A stretch of DNA of 64,000 nt from Leucobacter luti (lineage in GTDB: Bacteria > Actinomycetota > Actinomycetes > Actinomycetales > Microbacteriaceae): the NCBI RefSeq assembly GCF_004217175.1, contig NZ_SHKI01000004.1:539920-603919 (forward strand), given 5' to 3'. Below, piece after piece: positions 18,106 through 27,206 of the stretch. Below the pieces are notes generated by a model, which was given only the letters and a program-made list of their open reading frames with translations, had not been told where the DNA came from and searched no databases. Numbering within the stretch: the first letter of the stretch is position 1; each line of letters begins with the position of its first letter. A program made the position numbers and the translations under genes.

Positions 18106-19335
18106 ATGTCTCACGAGTACACCTTCCTCGACGCCGACAACATCGGCGAGTACCTCCGGTCGCGTCCGGAGACACACGATCGGATCGACGCGGACCGCAT
18201 CGCCTCGGTGCGCGAGATCGGCGACGGCAACCTCAACCTGGTCTTCCACGTGCTCGACGAGGACGGCCGCGGCATCATCCTCAAGCAGTCGCTCCCCTAC
18301 GTGCGCATGACCGGCGCCGGCTGGCCCATGACGCCGGAGCGCGCCGCTCGTGAGGCAGACTCGCTGCAGACCCACCACGCCCTCACGCCCGAGCTCGTCG
18401 TCGAGGTGATCCTCTACGACCCTGAGCGCTACATTCTCGCGCTCGAGGATCTCTCCGATCACGCCGTGTGGCGCGACGCGCTCAACCGCTCGGAGCGGCA
18501 CGAGGAGGTCGCGCGCCGGGTGGGCACGTACGTCGCCGCACTGGCCGTCGGCACGTCGATCCTCGGGCAGGATCGCGGGCTCATTTCGCAGCGGATCGCC
18601 GAGACCCAGAATCCCGAGCTGTGCACCATCACGGAGGACCTCGTCTTCACCGAGCCGGTGTTCGACGCGGGCCGCAACGAGGTGCTTCCCGACAACGCTA
18701 CCGACGCGGCAGCGCTCGCGGCCGACCCCGCGTTCGCCGCGGCAATGGCGGAGGCGAAATGGCGGTTCATGACGCAGGCCGAGGCGCTCATCCACGGCGA
18801 CCTGCACACCGGATCGATCATGGTTCGGAGCGCCTCGGAGAGCGCCGACGGGGCAGTTGCCGACTCCGTGAAGGTGTTCGACTCAGAGTTCGCGTTCTAC
18901 GGCCCCATCGCGTTCGACCTGGGCGCCCTGTTCGCGAACTACAGTTTCGCGGCGGCCCGGGCCACCGCGCTGGGCGAGCACGAGCGTGCGGCGTGGGCGC
19001 TGGGCCTCGTGGCCGAGACCTGGGACGGGTTCGAGCGCGAGTTCGTCGCCCGCTCCGAGTCCTGGCACGAGACGCGCCTCTTCGGTGCGGCCTTCGCGCA
19101 GCGGCGACTCGCGCGCATCCGCCAGGAGGCGTTCCTCTTCGCGGCGGCGAAGATGGCGCGGCGAATCGTCGGCGCGGCGAAGGTGCGCGACATCGAGTCG
19201 CTCGAGCCTGCGCTGCGCGCACCCGCGGCCCGCGGCGTGCTCGTCGCGGCGCGCGCGCTCGCGGCCGCGTGGGAGGGCGTGAACGACATCGCCGAGTTCG
19301 AGACCCTGGTCGGCGCGCAGGTGCTCAGCTCGTAG
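18106..19335 (+). CDS. mtnK: 5-methylthioribose kinase (MtnK-type)
   Basis: The 409-residue protein has the aminoglycoside-phosphotransferase/protein-kinase-like fold. It shows an N-lobe GDGNLNLVF loop near 43, the Lys of ILKQSLPYVR near 63, the catalytic loop IHGDLHTGSIM near 230 and the metal-binding Asp of VFDSEFAFYGPIAFDLG near 260. It phosphorylates methylthioribose (or 5-deoxyribose) at C1, the step before MtnA. It is the last gene of the importer operon; substrate imported as free sugar would be phosphorylated here. A shifted substrate preference cannot be excluded. Confidence 0.92.
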   Translation: MSHEYTFLDADNIGEYLRSRPETHDRIDADRIASVREIGDGNLNLVFHVLDEDGRGIILKQSLPYVRMTGAGWPMTPERAAREADSLQTHHALTPELVVEVILYDPERYILALEDLSDHAVWRDALNRSERHEEVARRVGTYVAALAVGTSILGQDRGLISQRIAETQNPELCTITEDLVFTEPVFDAGRNEVLPDNATDAAALAADPAFAAAMAEAKWRFMTQAEALIHGDLHTGSIMVRSASESADGAVADSVKVFDSEFAFYGPIAFDLGALFANYSFAAARATALGEHERAAWALGLVAETWDGFEREFVARSESWHETRLFGAAFAQRRLARIRQEAFLFAAAKMARRIVGAAKVRDIESLEPALRAPAARGVLVAARALAAAWEGVNDIAEFETLVGAQVLSS

Positions 19336-19345
19336 CGCGCCGCGG

Positions 19346-20023
19346 CTAGACCGCGCTCGCGCCGTCGAGCTCGGCGACCCTGGCGGTGATCGCGGCGTGC
19401 AGTTCTGCAGCGGGGCGCGTGGCGTCGAGGACGAGATAGCGCTCGGGCTCGGCCGCGGCGAGGGCGAGGAAGCCGTCGCGGACGGCGCGGTGGAACGCCT
19501 CGGCCTCGGCCTCAAGCCGGTCCGCGGTGCCGCCGCGGGCGGCACGGCGCGCGGCGGCCGCGGCGGGGGCGATGTCGAGGAGCACCGTGAGGTGGGGCCA
19601 CAGGCCCTGCACCGCCCACTCGCTCAGGCCGCGCACCTCGGCCGGGTCGAGAACGCGACCGGCGCCCTGGTAGGCGAGTGAGGAGTCGATGTAGCGGTCC
19701 TGCACCACGACCGCGCCGCGGTCGAGGGCCGGACGCACCACCGCGGCGACGTGCTGCGCGCGGTCGGCGGCGTAGAGCAGCGCCTCGGCCCGCGGGTCGA
19801 CCGCGCCGATCGCGTCGCCGCCGTGCAGCAGCAGGCGCCGCACCTCGACGCCGAGCGGGGTACCGCCGGGCTCGCGGGTGCGCACGACCTCGCGGCCGCG
19901 CTCCGCACACCACGCGCTCAGCAGTTCGGCCTGGGTGGTCTTCCCGGCGCCGTCTCCGCCCTCGAACGTGATGAAGGTCCCGTTCGAGGGCTGAGTCGTG
20001 GCGCGCTCTGCGGCGTGGTTCAC
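19346..20023 (-). CDS. tmk: Thymidylate kinase
   Basis: The 225-residue protein phosphorylates dTMP to dTDP. It has the P-loop FEGGDGAGKTTQ near residue 18, the DR(Y)IDSS motif near 107 and a TREPGGTPLG motif near 48. The start is taken as GTG 20023, because longer frames run into the upstream topA gene. It lies 16 bases after the topA stop and is read in the same direction, an arrangement known in other actinobacteria. Confidence 0.93.
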   Translation of the reverse strand: MNHAAERATTQPSNGTFITFEGGDGAGKTTQAELLSAWCAERGREVVRTREPGGTPLGVEVRRLLLHGGDAIGAVDPRAEALLYAADRAQHVAAVVRPALDRGAVVVQDRYIDSSLAYQGAGRVLDPAEVRGLSEWAVQGLWPHLTVLLDIAPAAAAARRAARGGTADRLEAEAEAFHRAVRDGFLALAAAEPERYLVLDATRPAAELHAAITARVAELDGASAV

Positions 20024-20039
20024 GGTGTGTGCGCCCCGC

Positions 20040-22865
20040 CTACTCCGCGGCGGCGGCCTCGGCGGCCGCCTTCTTCGCGGCGCGGGTTGCCGCCGCTTTC
20101 TTCGCCGCTGCCGAGCGCGCAGGGTCGACGGTCTTGGCCTCGCCGCTCTTGGCCGCGGCCTTCTTCGCGGGCGCCTTCTTCGCGGCGGGCTTCTTCGCGG
20201 CTGCCTTCTTTGCCGGTGCCTTCTTCTTCGCGGGGCCCTTTGCGCGCTTGATCGCCAGGAGCTCGATCGCGCGCTCGAAGGTGATGTCTTCAACGCTGTC
20301 GCCGCGCGGGATCGTGGCGTTGGTCTCGCCGTCGGTGACGTAGGGGCCGAAGCGGCCGTCGCGCACGCGCACCGGCTTGCCGCTCACGGGGTCTGCCTCG
20401 AACTCCTTGAGCGCGCTCGCGGCCTTCCGGGCGCCGTACTTCGGCTGTGCGAAGAGCTCCTGCGCCCCGGCGAGGTCGACCGTGAAGATCTCGTCCTCGC
20501 TCGTGAGGGAGCGGGTGTCCGTGCCCTTCTTGAGGTAGGGGCCGTAGCGACCGTTCTGGGCGGTGATCTCGGCGTTCGTCTCGGGATCCACCCCGACCAC
20601 GCGCGGGAGGTCGAGGAGGGCCACGGCCGTGTCGAGGTCGACGGTCGCGGGGTCCATGCTCTTGAACAGGGACGCGGTACGCGGCTTCTGCCCCTTGGGG
20701 AGCTCCTCGTCCTCGTCTGGCAGTTCGGTCACGTACGGGCCGAAGCGGCCGTTCTTTGCAATGACCCGCTTGCCGGTGACCGGGTGCAGGCCCACCACGC
20801 GGTCCTCGGCCGGCTCGGCCTCGGCGAGCTCGTGCGCCTTCGCGGGCGTCAGCTCGTCAGGTGCGAGCCCGTCGGGGATGTTGACGGTGCGCGCCTTGAG
20901 CGCGCCGTCTTCACCGACCTCGCTCTTCTCGTCGAAGACCTCGAGGTACGGTCCGTACTTGCCGTTGCGCAGCGAGATCTGGTCGTCGATGCGGATCGTG
21001 TTGATCGCGCGTGCGTCGATCTCGCCGAGGTTGTCGACGACGCCACGGAGGCCGGGGTGCGAGTCTGAACCGAAGTAGAACTCCCCCAGCCACTTGCTGC
21101 GATCGGCTTCGCCGGCGGCGATGCGGTCGAGGTCGCTCTCCATCTCGGCCGTGAAATCGTAGTTCACGAGCGCGCTGAAGTGCTCCTCGAGGAGGCGCAC
21201 CACCGAGAACGCGATCCAGCTGGGAACGAGCGCCTGGCCCTTCTTGGTGACGTAGCCGCGGTCCATGATCGTGCTGATGATCGCAGCGTAGGTCGAGGGG
21301 CGGCCGATCCCGAGCTCTTCGAGGCGCTTGGTGAGGCTCGCCTCCGTGTAGCGCGGCGGCGGGCTCGTCTCGTGGCCCTTCGCCTCGGGGTTGACCACGT
21401 CGAGGCGCTGTCCGGAGGCGAGCTGCGGCAGCGACACGTTCTGCTCGGCGTCGCCGCGCTTCTCGTCGCGGCCCTCCTCGTAGGCAAGGAGGAAGCCGGG
21501 GAAGGTGATGACGGTGCCGCTGGCGGTGAACTCAACCGCGGTGGGCGCCGAGCGATCATCCTCGGTGACGGTGGCCTCAAGGGTGACCGTGTCGGTCGAG
21601 CCCTTCGCGTCGGCCATCTGGCTGGCGACGGTGCGCTTCCAGATCAGCTCGTACAGCGCGTGCTCACCCTGGGTGAGCTTGCCCTTGAGCTCGGTCGGTC
21701 GCTGGAACGTGTCGCCCGCGGGACGGATCGCCTCGTGCGCCTCCTGGGCGCCCTTCGACTTGCCGGTGTAGACGCGCGGCTTATCGGGGATGGTCTGCGC
21801 ACCGTACAGCTCGGACGCCTGGCTGCGGGCCGCCTGGATCGCCTGCTGCGAGAGCGTGGGCGAGTCGGTACGCATATAGGTGATGTAGCCGTTCTCGTAG
21901 AGCGACTGCGCGAACGACATGGTCTGGCGGGAGCTGTAGCGCAGCTTGCGCGAGGCTTCCTGCTGCAGCGTCGACGTGGTGAACGGCGCCGCCGGGCGGC
22001 GGGTGTGCGGCTTCGTCTCGACGGACTTCACCGCGGCCGTGGCGTTCGGCGTGAGGAGCGCGGCCAGCCGCTCAGCCCGCTGCTGCGCGAGCGGCACGGT
22101 GCCGGCCTTCTCGGCCCTGGCGGTCAGCTTTCCGTCGTCGCCGAAGTCGCTGCCGGTTGCGAGGCGTTGCCCGTCGAGCCGCACGAGGCGCGCGGCGAAC
22201 GCGGTCGGGTCCGGTGCATCGGCACCCGGCTCGAACGTGGCGCTGAGGTCCCAGTACTCGGCGGCGTGGAACGCCTGGCGCTCGCGCTCGCGGTCGACCA
22301 CGAGGCGAGTGGCGGCCGACTGCACGCGGCCGGCCGACAGCTTGGGTGCGACCTTGCGCCACAGCACCGGTGAGATGTCGTAGCCGTAGAGGCGGTCGAG
22401 GATGCGACGGGTCTCCTGCGCATCGACCAGGGCCGTGTCGAGGTCGCGGGTGTTCTGCTTCGCCTGCTCGATCGCGTCCTGCGTGATCTCGTGGAACACC
22501 ATGCGCCGCACGGGAACCTTCGGCTTCAGCACCTCCAGGAGGTGCCAGGCGATCGCTTCTCCCTCGCGGTCCTCATCAGTTGCGAGCCAGAGCTCGTCGG
22601 CGTCCTTCAGGGCGCGCTTGAGCTCTGAGACGGTCTTCTTCTTGTTGTCGTTGACCACGTAGTACGGCGCGAAGTCGTTTTCGACGTCGACGGCGAACCG
22701 ACCGAACGGCCCCTTCTTCAGCTCTGCGGGCAGCTCCGAGGGTTCCGCGAGGTCGCGGACGTGCCCCACAGACGCAATGACCTCATAGTCATCGCCCAGA
22801 TAGCCGCCAATCGTCTTCGCCTTGGTCGGCGACTCGACGATCACAAGTTTTTTCGTACCCGCCAC
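20040..22865 (-). CDS. topA: DNA topoisomerase I
   Basis: The 941-residue type IA topoisomerase relaxes negative supercoils. It has the N-terminal TOPRIM motif KKLVIVESPTKAKTI with the acidic DEDREGEAIAWHL, and the active-site Tyr in GYITYMRTDSP near residue 330. The C-terminal half carries repeated single-domain units containing (N/D)GRFGPYVT-like motifs instead of zinc fingers. The tail is a long Lys/Ala/Pro-rich region, as usual in actinobacterial TopA, likely for DNA binding. The start is GTG 22865. Confidence 0.96.
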   Translation of the reverse strand: MAGTKKLVIVESPTKAKTIGGYLGDDYEVIASVGHVRDLAEPSELPAELKKGPFGRFAVDVENDFAPYYVVNDNKKKTVSELKRALKDADELWLATDEDREGEAIAWHLLEVLKPKVPVRRMVFHEITQDAIEQAKQNTRDLDTALVDAQETRRILDRLYGYDISPVLWRKVAPKLSAGRVQSAATRLVVDRERERQAFHAAEYWDLSATFEPGADAPDPTAFAARLVRLDGQRLATGSDFGDDGKLTARAEKAGTVPLAQQRAERLAALLTPNATAAVKSVETKPHTRRPAAPFTTSTLQQEASRKLRYSSRQTMSFAQSLYENGYITYMRTDSPTLSQQAIQAARSQASELYGAQTIPDKPRVYTGKSKGAQEAHEAIRPAGDTFQRPTELKGKLTQGEHALYELIWKRTVASQMADAKGSTDTVTLEATVTEDDRSAPTAVEFTASGTVITFPGFLLAYEEGRDEKRGDAEQNVSLPQLASGQRLDVVNPEAKGHETSPPPRYTEASLTKRLEELGIGRPSTYAAIISTIMDRGYVTKKGQALVPSWIAFSVVRLLEEHFSALVNYDFTAEMESDLDRIAAGEADRSKWLGEFYFGSDSHPGLRGVVDNLGEIDARAINTIRIDDQISLRNGKYGPYLEVFDEKSEVGEDGALKARTVNIPDGLAPDELTPAKAHELAEAEPAEDRVVGLHPVTGKRVIAKNGRFGPYVTELPDEDEELPKGQKPRTASLFKSMDPATVDLDTAVALLDLPRVVGVDPETNAEITAQNGRYGPYLKKGTDTRSLTSEDEIFTVDLAGAQELFAQPKYGARKAASALKEFEADPVSGKPVRVRDGRFGPYVTDGETNATIPRGDSVEDITFERAIELLAIKRAKGPAKKKAPAKKAAAKKPAAKKAPAKKAAAKSGEAKTVDPARSAAAKKAAATRAAKKAAAEAAAAE

Positions 22866-23046
22866 GGGGTCTCCTTCGTTGCTTCGAGCTCACTGCGGGC
22901 GGACCCGCCACTGCCACTCAGGGTTCTGCATCGAAACGATACACAGTGTCGCGTGAGAATCCACCATCGATTCAGTTCGCTTCTTCTCCTCTCTATTATG
23001 GGGCCCACCTCGTGCAGGTCCAGTTCGCGGGCCCGCGGCGCGCGGC

Positions 23047-23829
23047 TCACGGTTGCCCAAGGTAGTCGAACGGGTTCAGATCCGGGAACGCGTTCGTGGG
23101 CGTCGAAGACATGGTGAAGTGGGTGTGGGGCCCCGAGGTGCACCCGCTCATCCCCGCCCGCGCCACCTGCTGGCCAGCCGCCACCGGGGTGCCCACCCGA
23201 ACGCCGAGGGACTCCGGGCTTCCCGGGGCAACGTGGTTGTGGGAGCTGTAGATCGCCACCCCGTCCACCAGGTGCCGGATCACGACCGACACGTTTGGCC
23301 CGCGCCACCACCCGGGGTTTGCCTGGCACGGGGCGGGGATGCCCCCGCCGTCGGGGCCGGCGAACACCACCACCCCGGCGTTGGGCGACGCGAGCGCGGA
23401 ACCGGACGGGACGTCGAGATCGATGGCGAGGCCGTCGTGGAATTCCTGCGACACGGTGCGAGTCGCCGCGGGCCACACCCAGCCTGTCGCAGCGCCCGCG
23501 CCGGGCGCGGGGAGCGGCTCGGGCCCCGCGCGTGCCCGCCCCTCGGCCCGGATCGGGGCGGCGCTGGCAACCCTGAGCCGCGCGGCGCCACTGGAGGCGT
23601 CGACGGCGCAGGAGACGAGGGTGCCCCCGTGCGCCGTGGCGACCTCCCCCGCCACCGCGCACGGCTCGGCGTCGATCCACCCGGCCGCCGCATCCGCTGC
23701 GGCGAGCGCTGCGGCGTCCGCCGCGGCCGCGGCGGTGTGCCGCGCCTCCAGCTGGGCGGCCGCGGCGACCACGGGGAGCCCGATGACGACCGCGGCCGCC
23801 GCGCAGGCGAGCGCTGCTGGCGCGCTCAT
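23047..23829 (-). CDS. TadG-like N-terminus fused to an M23 (LytM) peptidase-like domain
   Basis: The 260-residue protein starts with an Ala-rich membrane anchor and an AAAAADAAALAAADAA helix, as in Rv3654c-type TadE/TadG minor pilins. It continues from about residue 115 into an M23 zinc peptidase-like domain. The GPHTHF motif near 236 matches the family H-x-H. The first metal motif is unusual: FHDGLAIDL has two extra residues compared with the normal H-x-G-x-D. It may cut or only bind peptidoglycan. It overlaps the upstream TadE gene by 4 bases (ATGA) and is the last gene of the Tad operon. Confidence 0.75.
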   Translation of the reverse strand: MSAPAALACAAAAVVIGLPVVAAAAQLEARHTAAAAADAAALAAADAAAGWIDAEPCAVAGEVATAHGGTLVSCAVDASSGAARLRVASAAPIRAEGRARAGPEPLPAPGAGAATGWVWPAATRTVSQEFHDGLAIDLDVPSGSALASPNAGVVVFAGPDGGGIPAPCQANPGWWRGPNVSVVIRHLVDGVAIYSSHNHVAPGSPESLGVRVGTPVAAGQQVARAGMSGCTSGPHTHFTMSSTPTNAFPDLNPFDYLGQP

Positions 23830-24203
23830 CGCTGCGCTCCGCTGACAGCGCCGCTCTCCGCCGCGCAGGATTCCGCGCCGACGGCGATCGCATCGAGGAG
23901 GCCGCCCACGGGGGCGGCGCGCAGCTCAACGCAGTGGAGTGCCCCGTCGCTGCGGCGCGACACCGTGATCCCCGGGGCGAGCGCCGCGACTCGGCTCCGC
24001 GCCTGTGCGGTGTCGCCGCGCGCCTCGAACCGGGCGATCTCTGCGGCGAGCGAGACCAGCGTGATCCGGTGCGCCGCGAGGGTGATCGCGCCGATCACGA
24101 GACCGAGCACGGCGACCACGACCGGCAGCACGATCGCGAACTCCGCGGTCACCGCCCCGCGCTCGTCAGCGCGCAGGCGAGCCCAGCGCTCACGTGCCCG
24201 CAC
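23826..24203 (-). CDS. TadE-like minor pilin
   Basis: The 125-residue protein starts at GTG 24203, inside the end of the DUF4244 reading frame. It begins with a basic segment and then GAVTAEFAIVLPVVVAVLGLV, the TadE-type processed signal helix with the Glu at position 5 after the cleavage region. The C-terminal half is a small extracytoplasmic domain with a Cys pair. It belongs to the Tad pilus operon read leftward. Its promoter and the genes before it now lie 30 kb away because of the inserted element. Confidence 0.85.
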   Translation of the reverse strand: MRARERWARLRADERGAVTAEFAIVLPVVVAVLGLVIGAITLAAHRITLVSLAAEIARFEARGDTAQARSRVAALAPGITVSRRSDGALHCVELRAAPVGGLLDAIAVGAESCAAESGAVSGAQR

Positions 24204-24291
24204 CGAGCGCGTTCTCGACGAGCTGCACGAGCATGCCGCGGATCTCGGCGGACTGCATGATGGCGACGAGCAGGCCGGCGAAGGCCACGGC
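24190..24291 (-). pseudogene. DUF4244 Flp-pilin gene, 3' fragment
   Basis: The fragment is 33 codons plus stop, reading AVAFAGLLVAIMQSAEIRGM and on to the C-terminus of an actinobacterial DUF4244 (Flp-type) pilin. It has no start codon of its own. It fits, in frame and without a gap, to the 61-codon 5' fragment at 54320-54502, giving a 94-residue pilin with the family pattern EYAIVILAAVAFAGLL. The gene was split by the integrated element. Confidence 0.92.
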
Positions 24292-24323
24292 GGCCGCCGT
24301 AGCCCTTCAATGGCATATTTGAA
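24292..24323. other. attL: recombined end of the integrated element
   Basis: The core GGCC lies at 24292-24295, 17 bases inside it is the arm GCATATTTGAA (24313-24323), just before the integrase start. The reverse complement of this arm, TTCAAATATGC, matches the arm TTCGAATATGC at the other end at 10 of 11 positions. Confidence 0.85.
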
Positions 24324-24328
24324 CTAAG

Positions 24329-25846
24329 ATGGATGCCGTGCGCAAAGAATCTGCTTCTGACCAGCTGAAAGTCGTCGTCTACGCCCGTCAGTCGGTGCAC
24401 GAGGAGCAGGGCATCAAGCAGCAGGTCGACGACTGCCGGGCGGAGGCGAAGCGCCGGGGCTGGCGGATCGTCCACGTGTACGAGGACGACGCCACCAGCG
24501 GCTCGAAGGAGCGCGGACCCGGGACCGGCTGGGCCCGAATGCTGAAGGACTTCGACGACGGCGCCTTCGACGCGGTGCTCGTCAACGACACCGACCGCCT
24601 CACCCGGAGCCTCGGCGACATCCTCGAGCTGCGGCCGCCCAAGAGGGACATGCGAGTGCTCACGGTGCGCGGCAGCATCGACACCGACGACCCCACGCAC
24701 GACTTCTCGCTGAAGTTCCTGGTGCTCTTCGCCGAGCGCGAAGTGAAGCAGAAGGCGCAGCGCACCGAGCGCTACGCCGTCGAGCGACGGAAGCTGGGCC
24801 ACCCCACGGCAGGCCGCACCCCGCACGGCTACAGGTGGGTCCCTGCGATCCAGCGCGACGAGCGCGGCACCCGGTACAGCGTCGACCACGACGAGGCCGC
24901 CGATGTGAAGCGCATCTTCGAGGAGTTCCTCGCCGGCGCCAAGCTCGGCCAGATCGCGCGCGACCTGAACACCGATGGCAGGCGCACCCGCGCAGAGGCC
25001 CAGTGGGGCGCGAGCACCGTGCGGCGCGTGCTGATGAACCCCCTCTACGCCGCGCTGCTGCCGCCCTCGCAGGAGACGGGCCGCTTCGACATCTCGAGCA
25101 TCGACCTCGCGGAATGCGCGCCGGGAGCATGGGAGCCGATCATCGACGAGGCGACCGTCGCCGCCACCAGGGGCAGGCTCGTGGGCGTGAAGCCGACGCA
25201 CAGCGGCACGGCGCGCAGGTGGCTGCTCAGCGGCCTCGCCGTCTGCGCCGTCCCCGGCTGCCGCAGGCCGGTGCGCGCCGCCAGCGGCGAGACCCACCCC
25301 ACTCCCCGCGTGGACGGCTCGGGCAGGGCGCCCGCCAAGCGCTACCACGCGTACCGCTGCGTCGAGGGGCACTTCATGCGCAACGGGGACATCATCGACG
25401 AGTTCGTGAAGGAGGTCTGCATCCTCCGCCTCGAGCAGCCCGATGCGAGCGACCTCCTCGTGGCGAAGGAGCAGGGGCCCGACGTCGGGCTGCTCACCTC
25501 TCAGCGCATCGCGCTGGAGAAGCGTGAGGAGAGCATCGGCTCGCTCATCGCGCGGGGCAAGATGAGCGCGACCGCTGCGGAGGCCGCGCTCGACGAGCTG
25601 GCCGAGGAGCGTCGCGCGGTCATCGACCGGATCGCGAGCGCGGTCCGCGCGGATCCCCTCGCGGACGTCGTGGCCTCCGGGGATGCCCGGGCGTGGTGGG
25701 AGCACGCGACCCTGGCGCGCCGCCGGAGCGTCGTCGACGCGCTGATGACCGTCGCGATCCGGAGGGCGGGCCAGGGCAGGCGCATCACCACGCTGGAGGG
25801 CGCGGCGGAGACCGTCGGGATCGAGTGGCGGGAGCCTGCTGCCTGA
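24329..25846 (+). CDS. Large serine integrase
   Basis: The 505-residue site-specific recombinase has a catalytic domain beginning VVVYARQS with nucleophile Ser22, followed by NDTDRLTRS and a GSIDTDDPTHDF segment. The recombinase domain follows (GRTPHGYRW near residue 165, then GQIARDLNTDG). A zinc-ribbon uses the Cys pair of VCAVPGC and the Cys/His of YRCVEGH (about 306-348), and then comes a coiled-coil. The reading frame starts 5 bases after the attL arm, the usual integrase-next-to-att layout. It catalyses attP x attB integration; excision needs a directionality factor. An alternative start is GTG 24338. Confidence 0.95.
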   Translation: MDAVRKESASDQLKVVVYARQSVHEEQGIKQQVDDCRAEAKRRGWRIVHVYEDDATSGSKERGPGTGWARMLKDFDDGAFDAVLVNDTDRLTRSLGDILELRPPKRDMRVLTVRGSIDTDDPTHDFSLKFLVLFAEREVKQKAQRTERYAVERRKLGHPTAGRTPHGYRWVPAIQRDERGTRYSVDHDEAADVKRIFEEFLAGAKLGQIARDLNTDGRRTRAEAQWGASTVRRVLMNPLYAALLPPSQETGRFDISSIDLAECAPGAWEPIIDEATVAATRGRLVGVKPTHSGTARRWLLSGLAVCAVPGCRRPVRAASGETHPTPRVDGSGRAPAKRYHAYRCVEGHFMRNGDIIDEFVKEVCILRLEQPDASDLLVAKEQGPDVGLLTSQRIALEKREESIGSLIARGKMSATAAEAALDELAEERRAVIDRIASAVRADPLADVVASGDARAWWEHATLARRRSVVDALMTVAIRRAGQGRRITTLEGAAETVGIEWREPAA

Positions 25847-25978
25847 TGCGCTGAGCCCAGGCTCCGCCCTCCGGGCTGCGCTCCGGTGCGCGCGGCCCGC
25901 GGCTGCGCCGCGCCCGCGCTCTCCCATCAGGGCAGGGGTGGGAGGAGAAGGAGGAGCCTCAGCGGGTGCGCAGCAGCC

Positions 25979-26474
25979 TTGTGGCAGAAAAAGTGCCACA
26001 AGGCTGCCACAGGGCTGCCACAGCCCCAGATCCCAGTCGTGGAGCCGATCTGATGCGCATCGAGACTGCGCTGCGCGGAGCGCGTGGCAGCCCTGTGGCA
26101 ATTCTTGTGGCAATTCTGAAACCGTTTTTGCCACAAGAAATCACCCCGCGATCCCAGTCGTAGAGCCGATCTTGCGCTCCGAAGAGGCGCTTGTGGCATT
26201 TGTGGCACTTTTTCCGGAATTGTTCCGCGCGTGCGTGCGCGCGTGCGTGCGTGCGCGCGTGCGTACACGTAAGAAAGTATTTCTGAAAAAAGTGCCACAA
26301 ATGCCACAAAGTCCGAATAACCGCGGAATCATGCGGATCTCTTGTGGCAAAAACGAAATAAAAGTGCCACAAGAAATGCCACAGATCCAGGCGCAGAACC
26401 CGGAATAACCGCGGAATCATGCGGATTTTGCTTGTGGCACTTTTGAAACCCGTTTTGCCACAAAAGTGCCACAG
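25979..26474. repeat. Repeat field I: about 17 copies of TGTGGCA in both orientations
   Basis: This gene-free stretch (the gap 25847-26771) is full of TTGTGGCA/TGCCACAA words, for example at 25979, 25994, 26005, 26017, 26105, 26129, 26191, 26200, 26294, 26303, 26342, 26365, 26432 and 26456. Neighbours are often 9-12 bases apart. Two longer direct repeats are embedded: GATCCCAGTCGTRGAGCCGAT (26030 and 26151) and ATAACCGCGGAATCATGCGG (26317 and 26405). This looks like an origin or another multi-site protein-binding region. Confidence 0.85.
26227..26270. repeat. Alternating purine-pyrimidine tract (GTGC/GCGC)
   Basis: About 44 bases of nearly strict GC/GT alternation lie in the middle of repeat field I. 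Such tracts can adopt Z-DNA and occur near replication origins. Confidence 0.85.
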
Positions 26475-26771
26475 GGTGCAGCAGACGCTCTGCGAGGAGC
26501 CGCTGCGGTGCTCTCGCAGCCGTCTGGAGCGCACCACTCCGCACTCCTCCCTCCTGGCCTGCCCTGATGCGAGCCGGACTCGGCCGCAGGCCGATGTCCG
26601 AGCGGAACCCAGGCGCAGGCCGCAGGCCGGAGCACTGCCGGGCACGGGGACGCGGCGAGGGCGGAGCCCGAAGGCGCGGTCCTGTGCGCCGGCGCAGCGC
26701 GGCCCGCAGCGATCAAACCAGCGCGACGCTTATTCGAACATACCTTCGAACGGATCGCGAGCGTCCTCAGC

Positions 26772-27017
26772 TCACCTCCGATCGGCGAACGGATCCACGA
26801 TCGAGTGCAGCCCGTGCTCCGGGCAGACGAACGCCACGCGCGCACCGAGCCCGTCTACGCCCGCCGGTTCCGGCTCGCAGTCGCCACCGCAGGTACTGCA
26901 GGTCCGGTAGTCCTCGTTGCCGCTCCCGTCGCCATATTGGACAGTCGCGTCGTCGGGGATCTCCGCGTCGCCCCAGCTGAACTCGGGCACCGCACTGTGC
27001 TCGTCGTCTGCGCTCAT
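26772..27017 (-). CDS. Small zinc-ribbon-like protein, unknown
   Basis: The 81-residue acidic protein is taken from ATG 27017. It has CSTCGGDC in the middle and a CPEH near residue 70, giving four Cys/His ligands in a likely zinc ribbon. The N-terminus (MSADDEHSAVPEFSWGDAEI) is acidic. It is divergent from ardA across a spacer with a TTGAC/GTCAA palindrome. I do not recognise a family. Confidence 0.55.
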   Translation of the reverse strand: MSADDEHSAVPEFSWGDAEIPDDATVQYGDGSGNEDYRTCSTCGGDCEPEPAGVDGLGARVAFVCPEHGLHSIVDPFADRR

Positions 27018-27068
27018 ACTGACGACCCTACGCTCAGCGCACTGATCGCTGTCAAGCCTCGGGAGTGG

Positions 27069-27082
27069 TTGACGAATGTCAA
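27069..27082. promoter_or_regulatory. Palindrome between divergent genes
   Basis: TTGAC-GAAT-GTCAA lies between the small zinc protein gene and ardA. It may be an operator for either promoter. Confidence 0.4.
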
Positions 27083-27206
27083 CTGATTCGGAGCTTATGA
27101 ACAGGCAGAGTCTGCTGTGCGCTTCTCCTCCCGCAGAGCCTGAGCTCTCCTCGCTGGGCCGCTGGCTGCGCCGCGGCCGGGGCATCCCGCGAAGGAAGGG
27201 GCTGTC

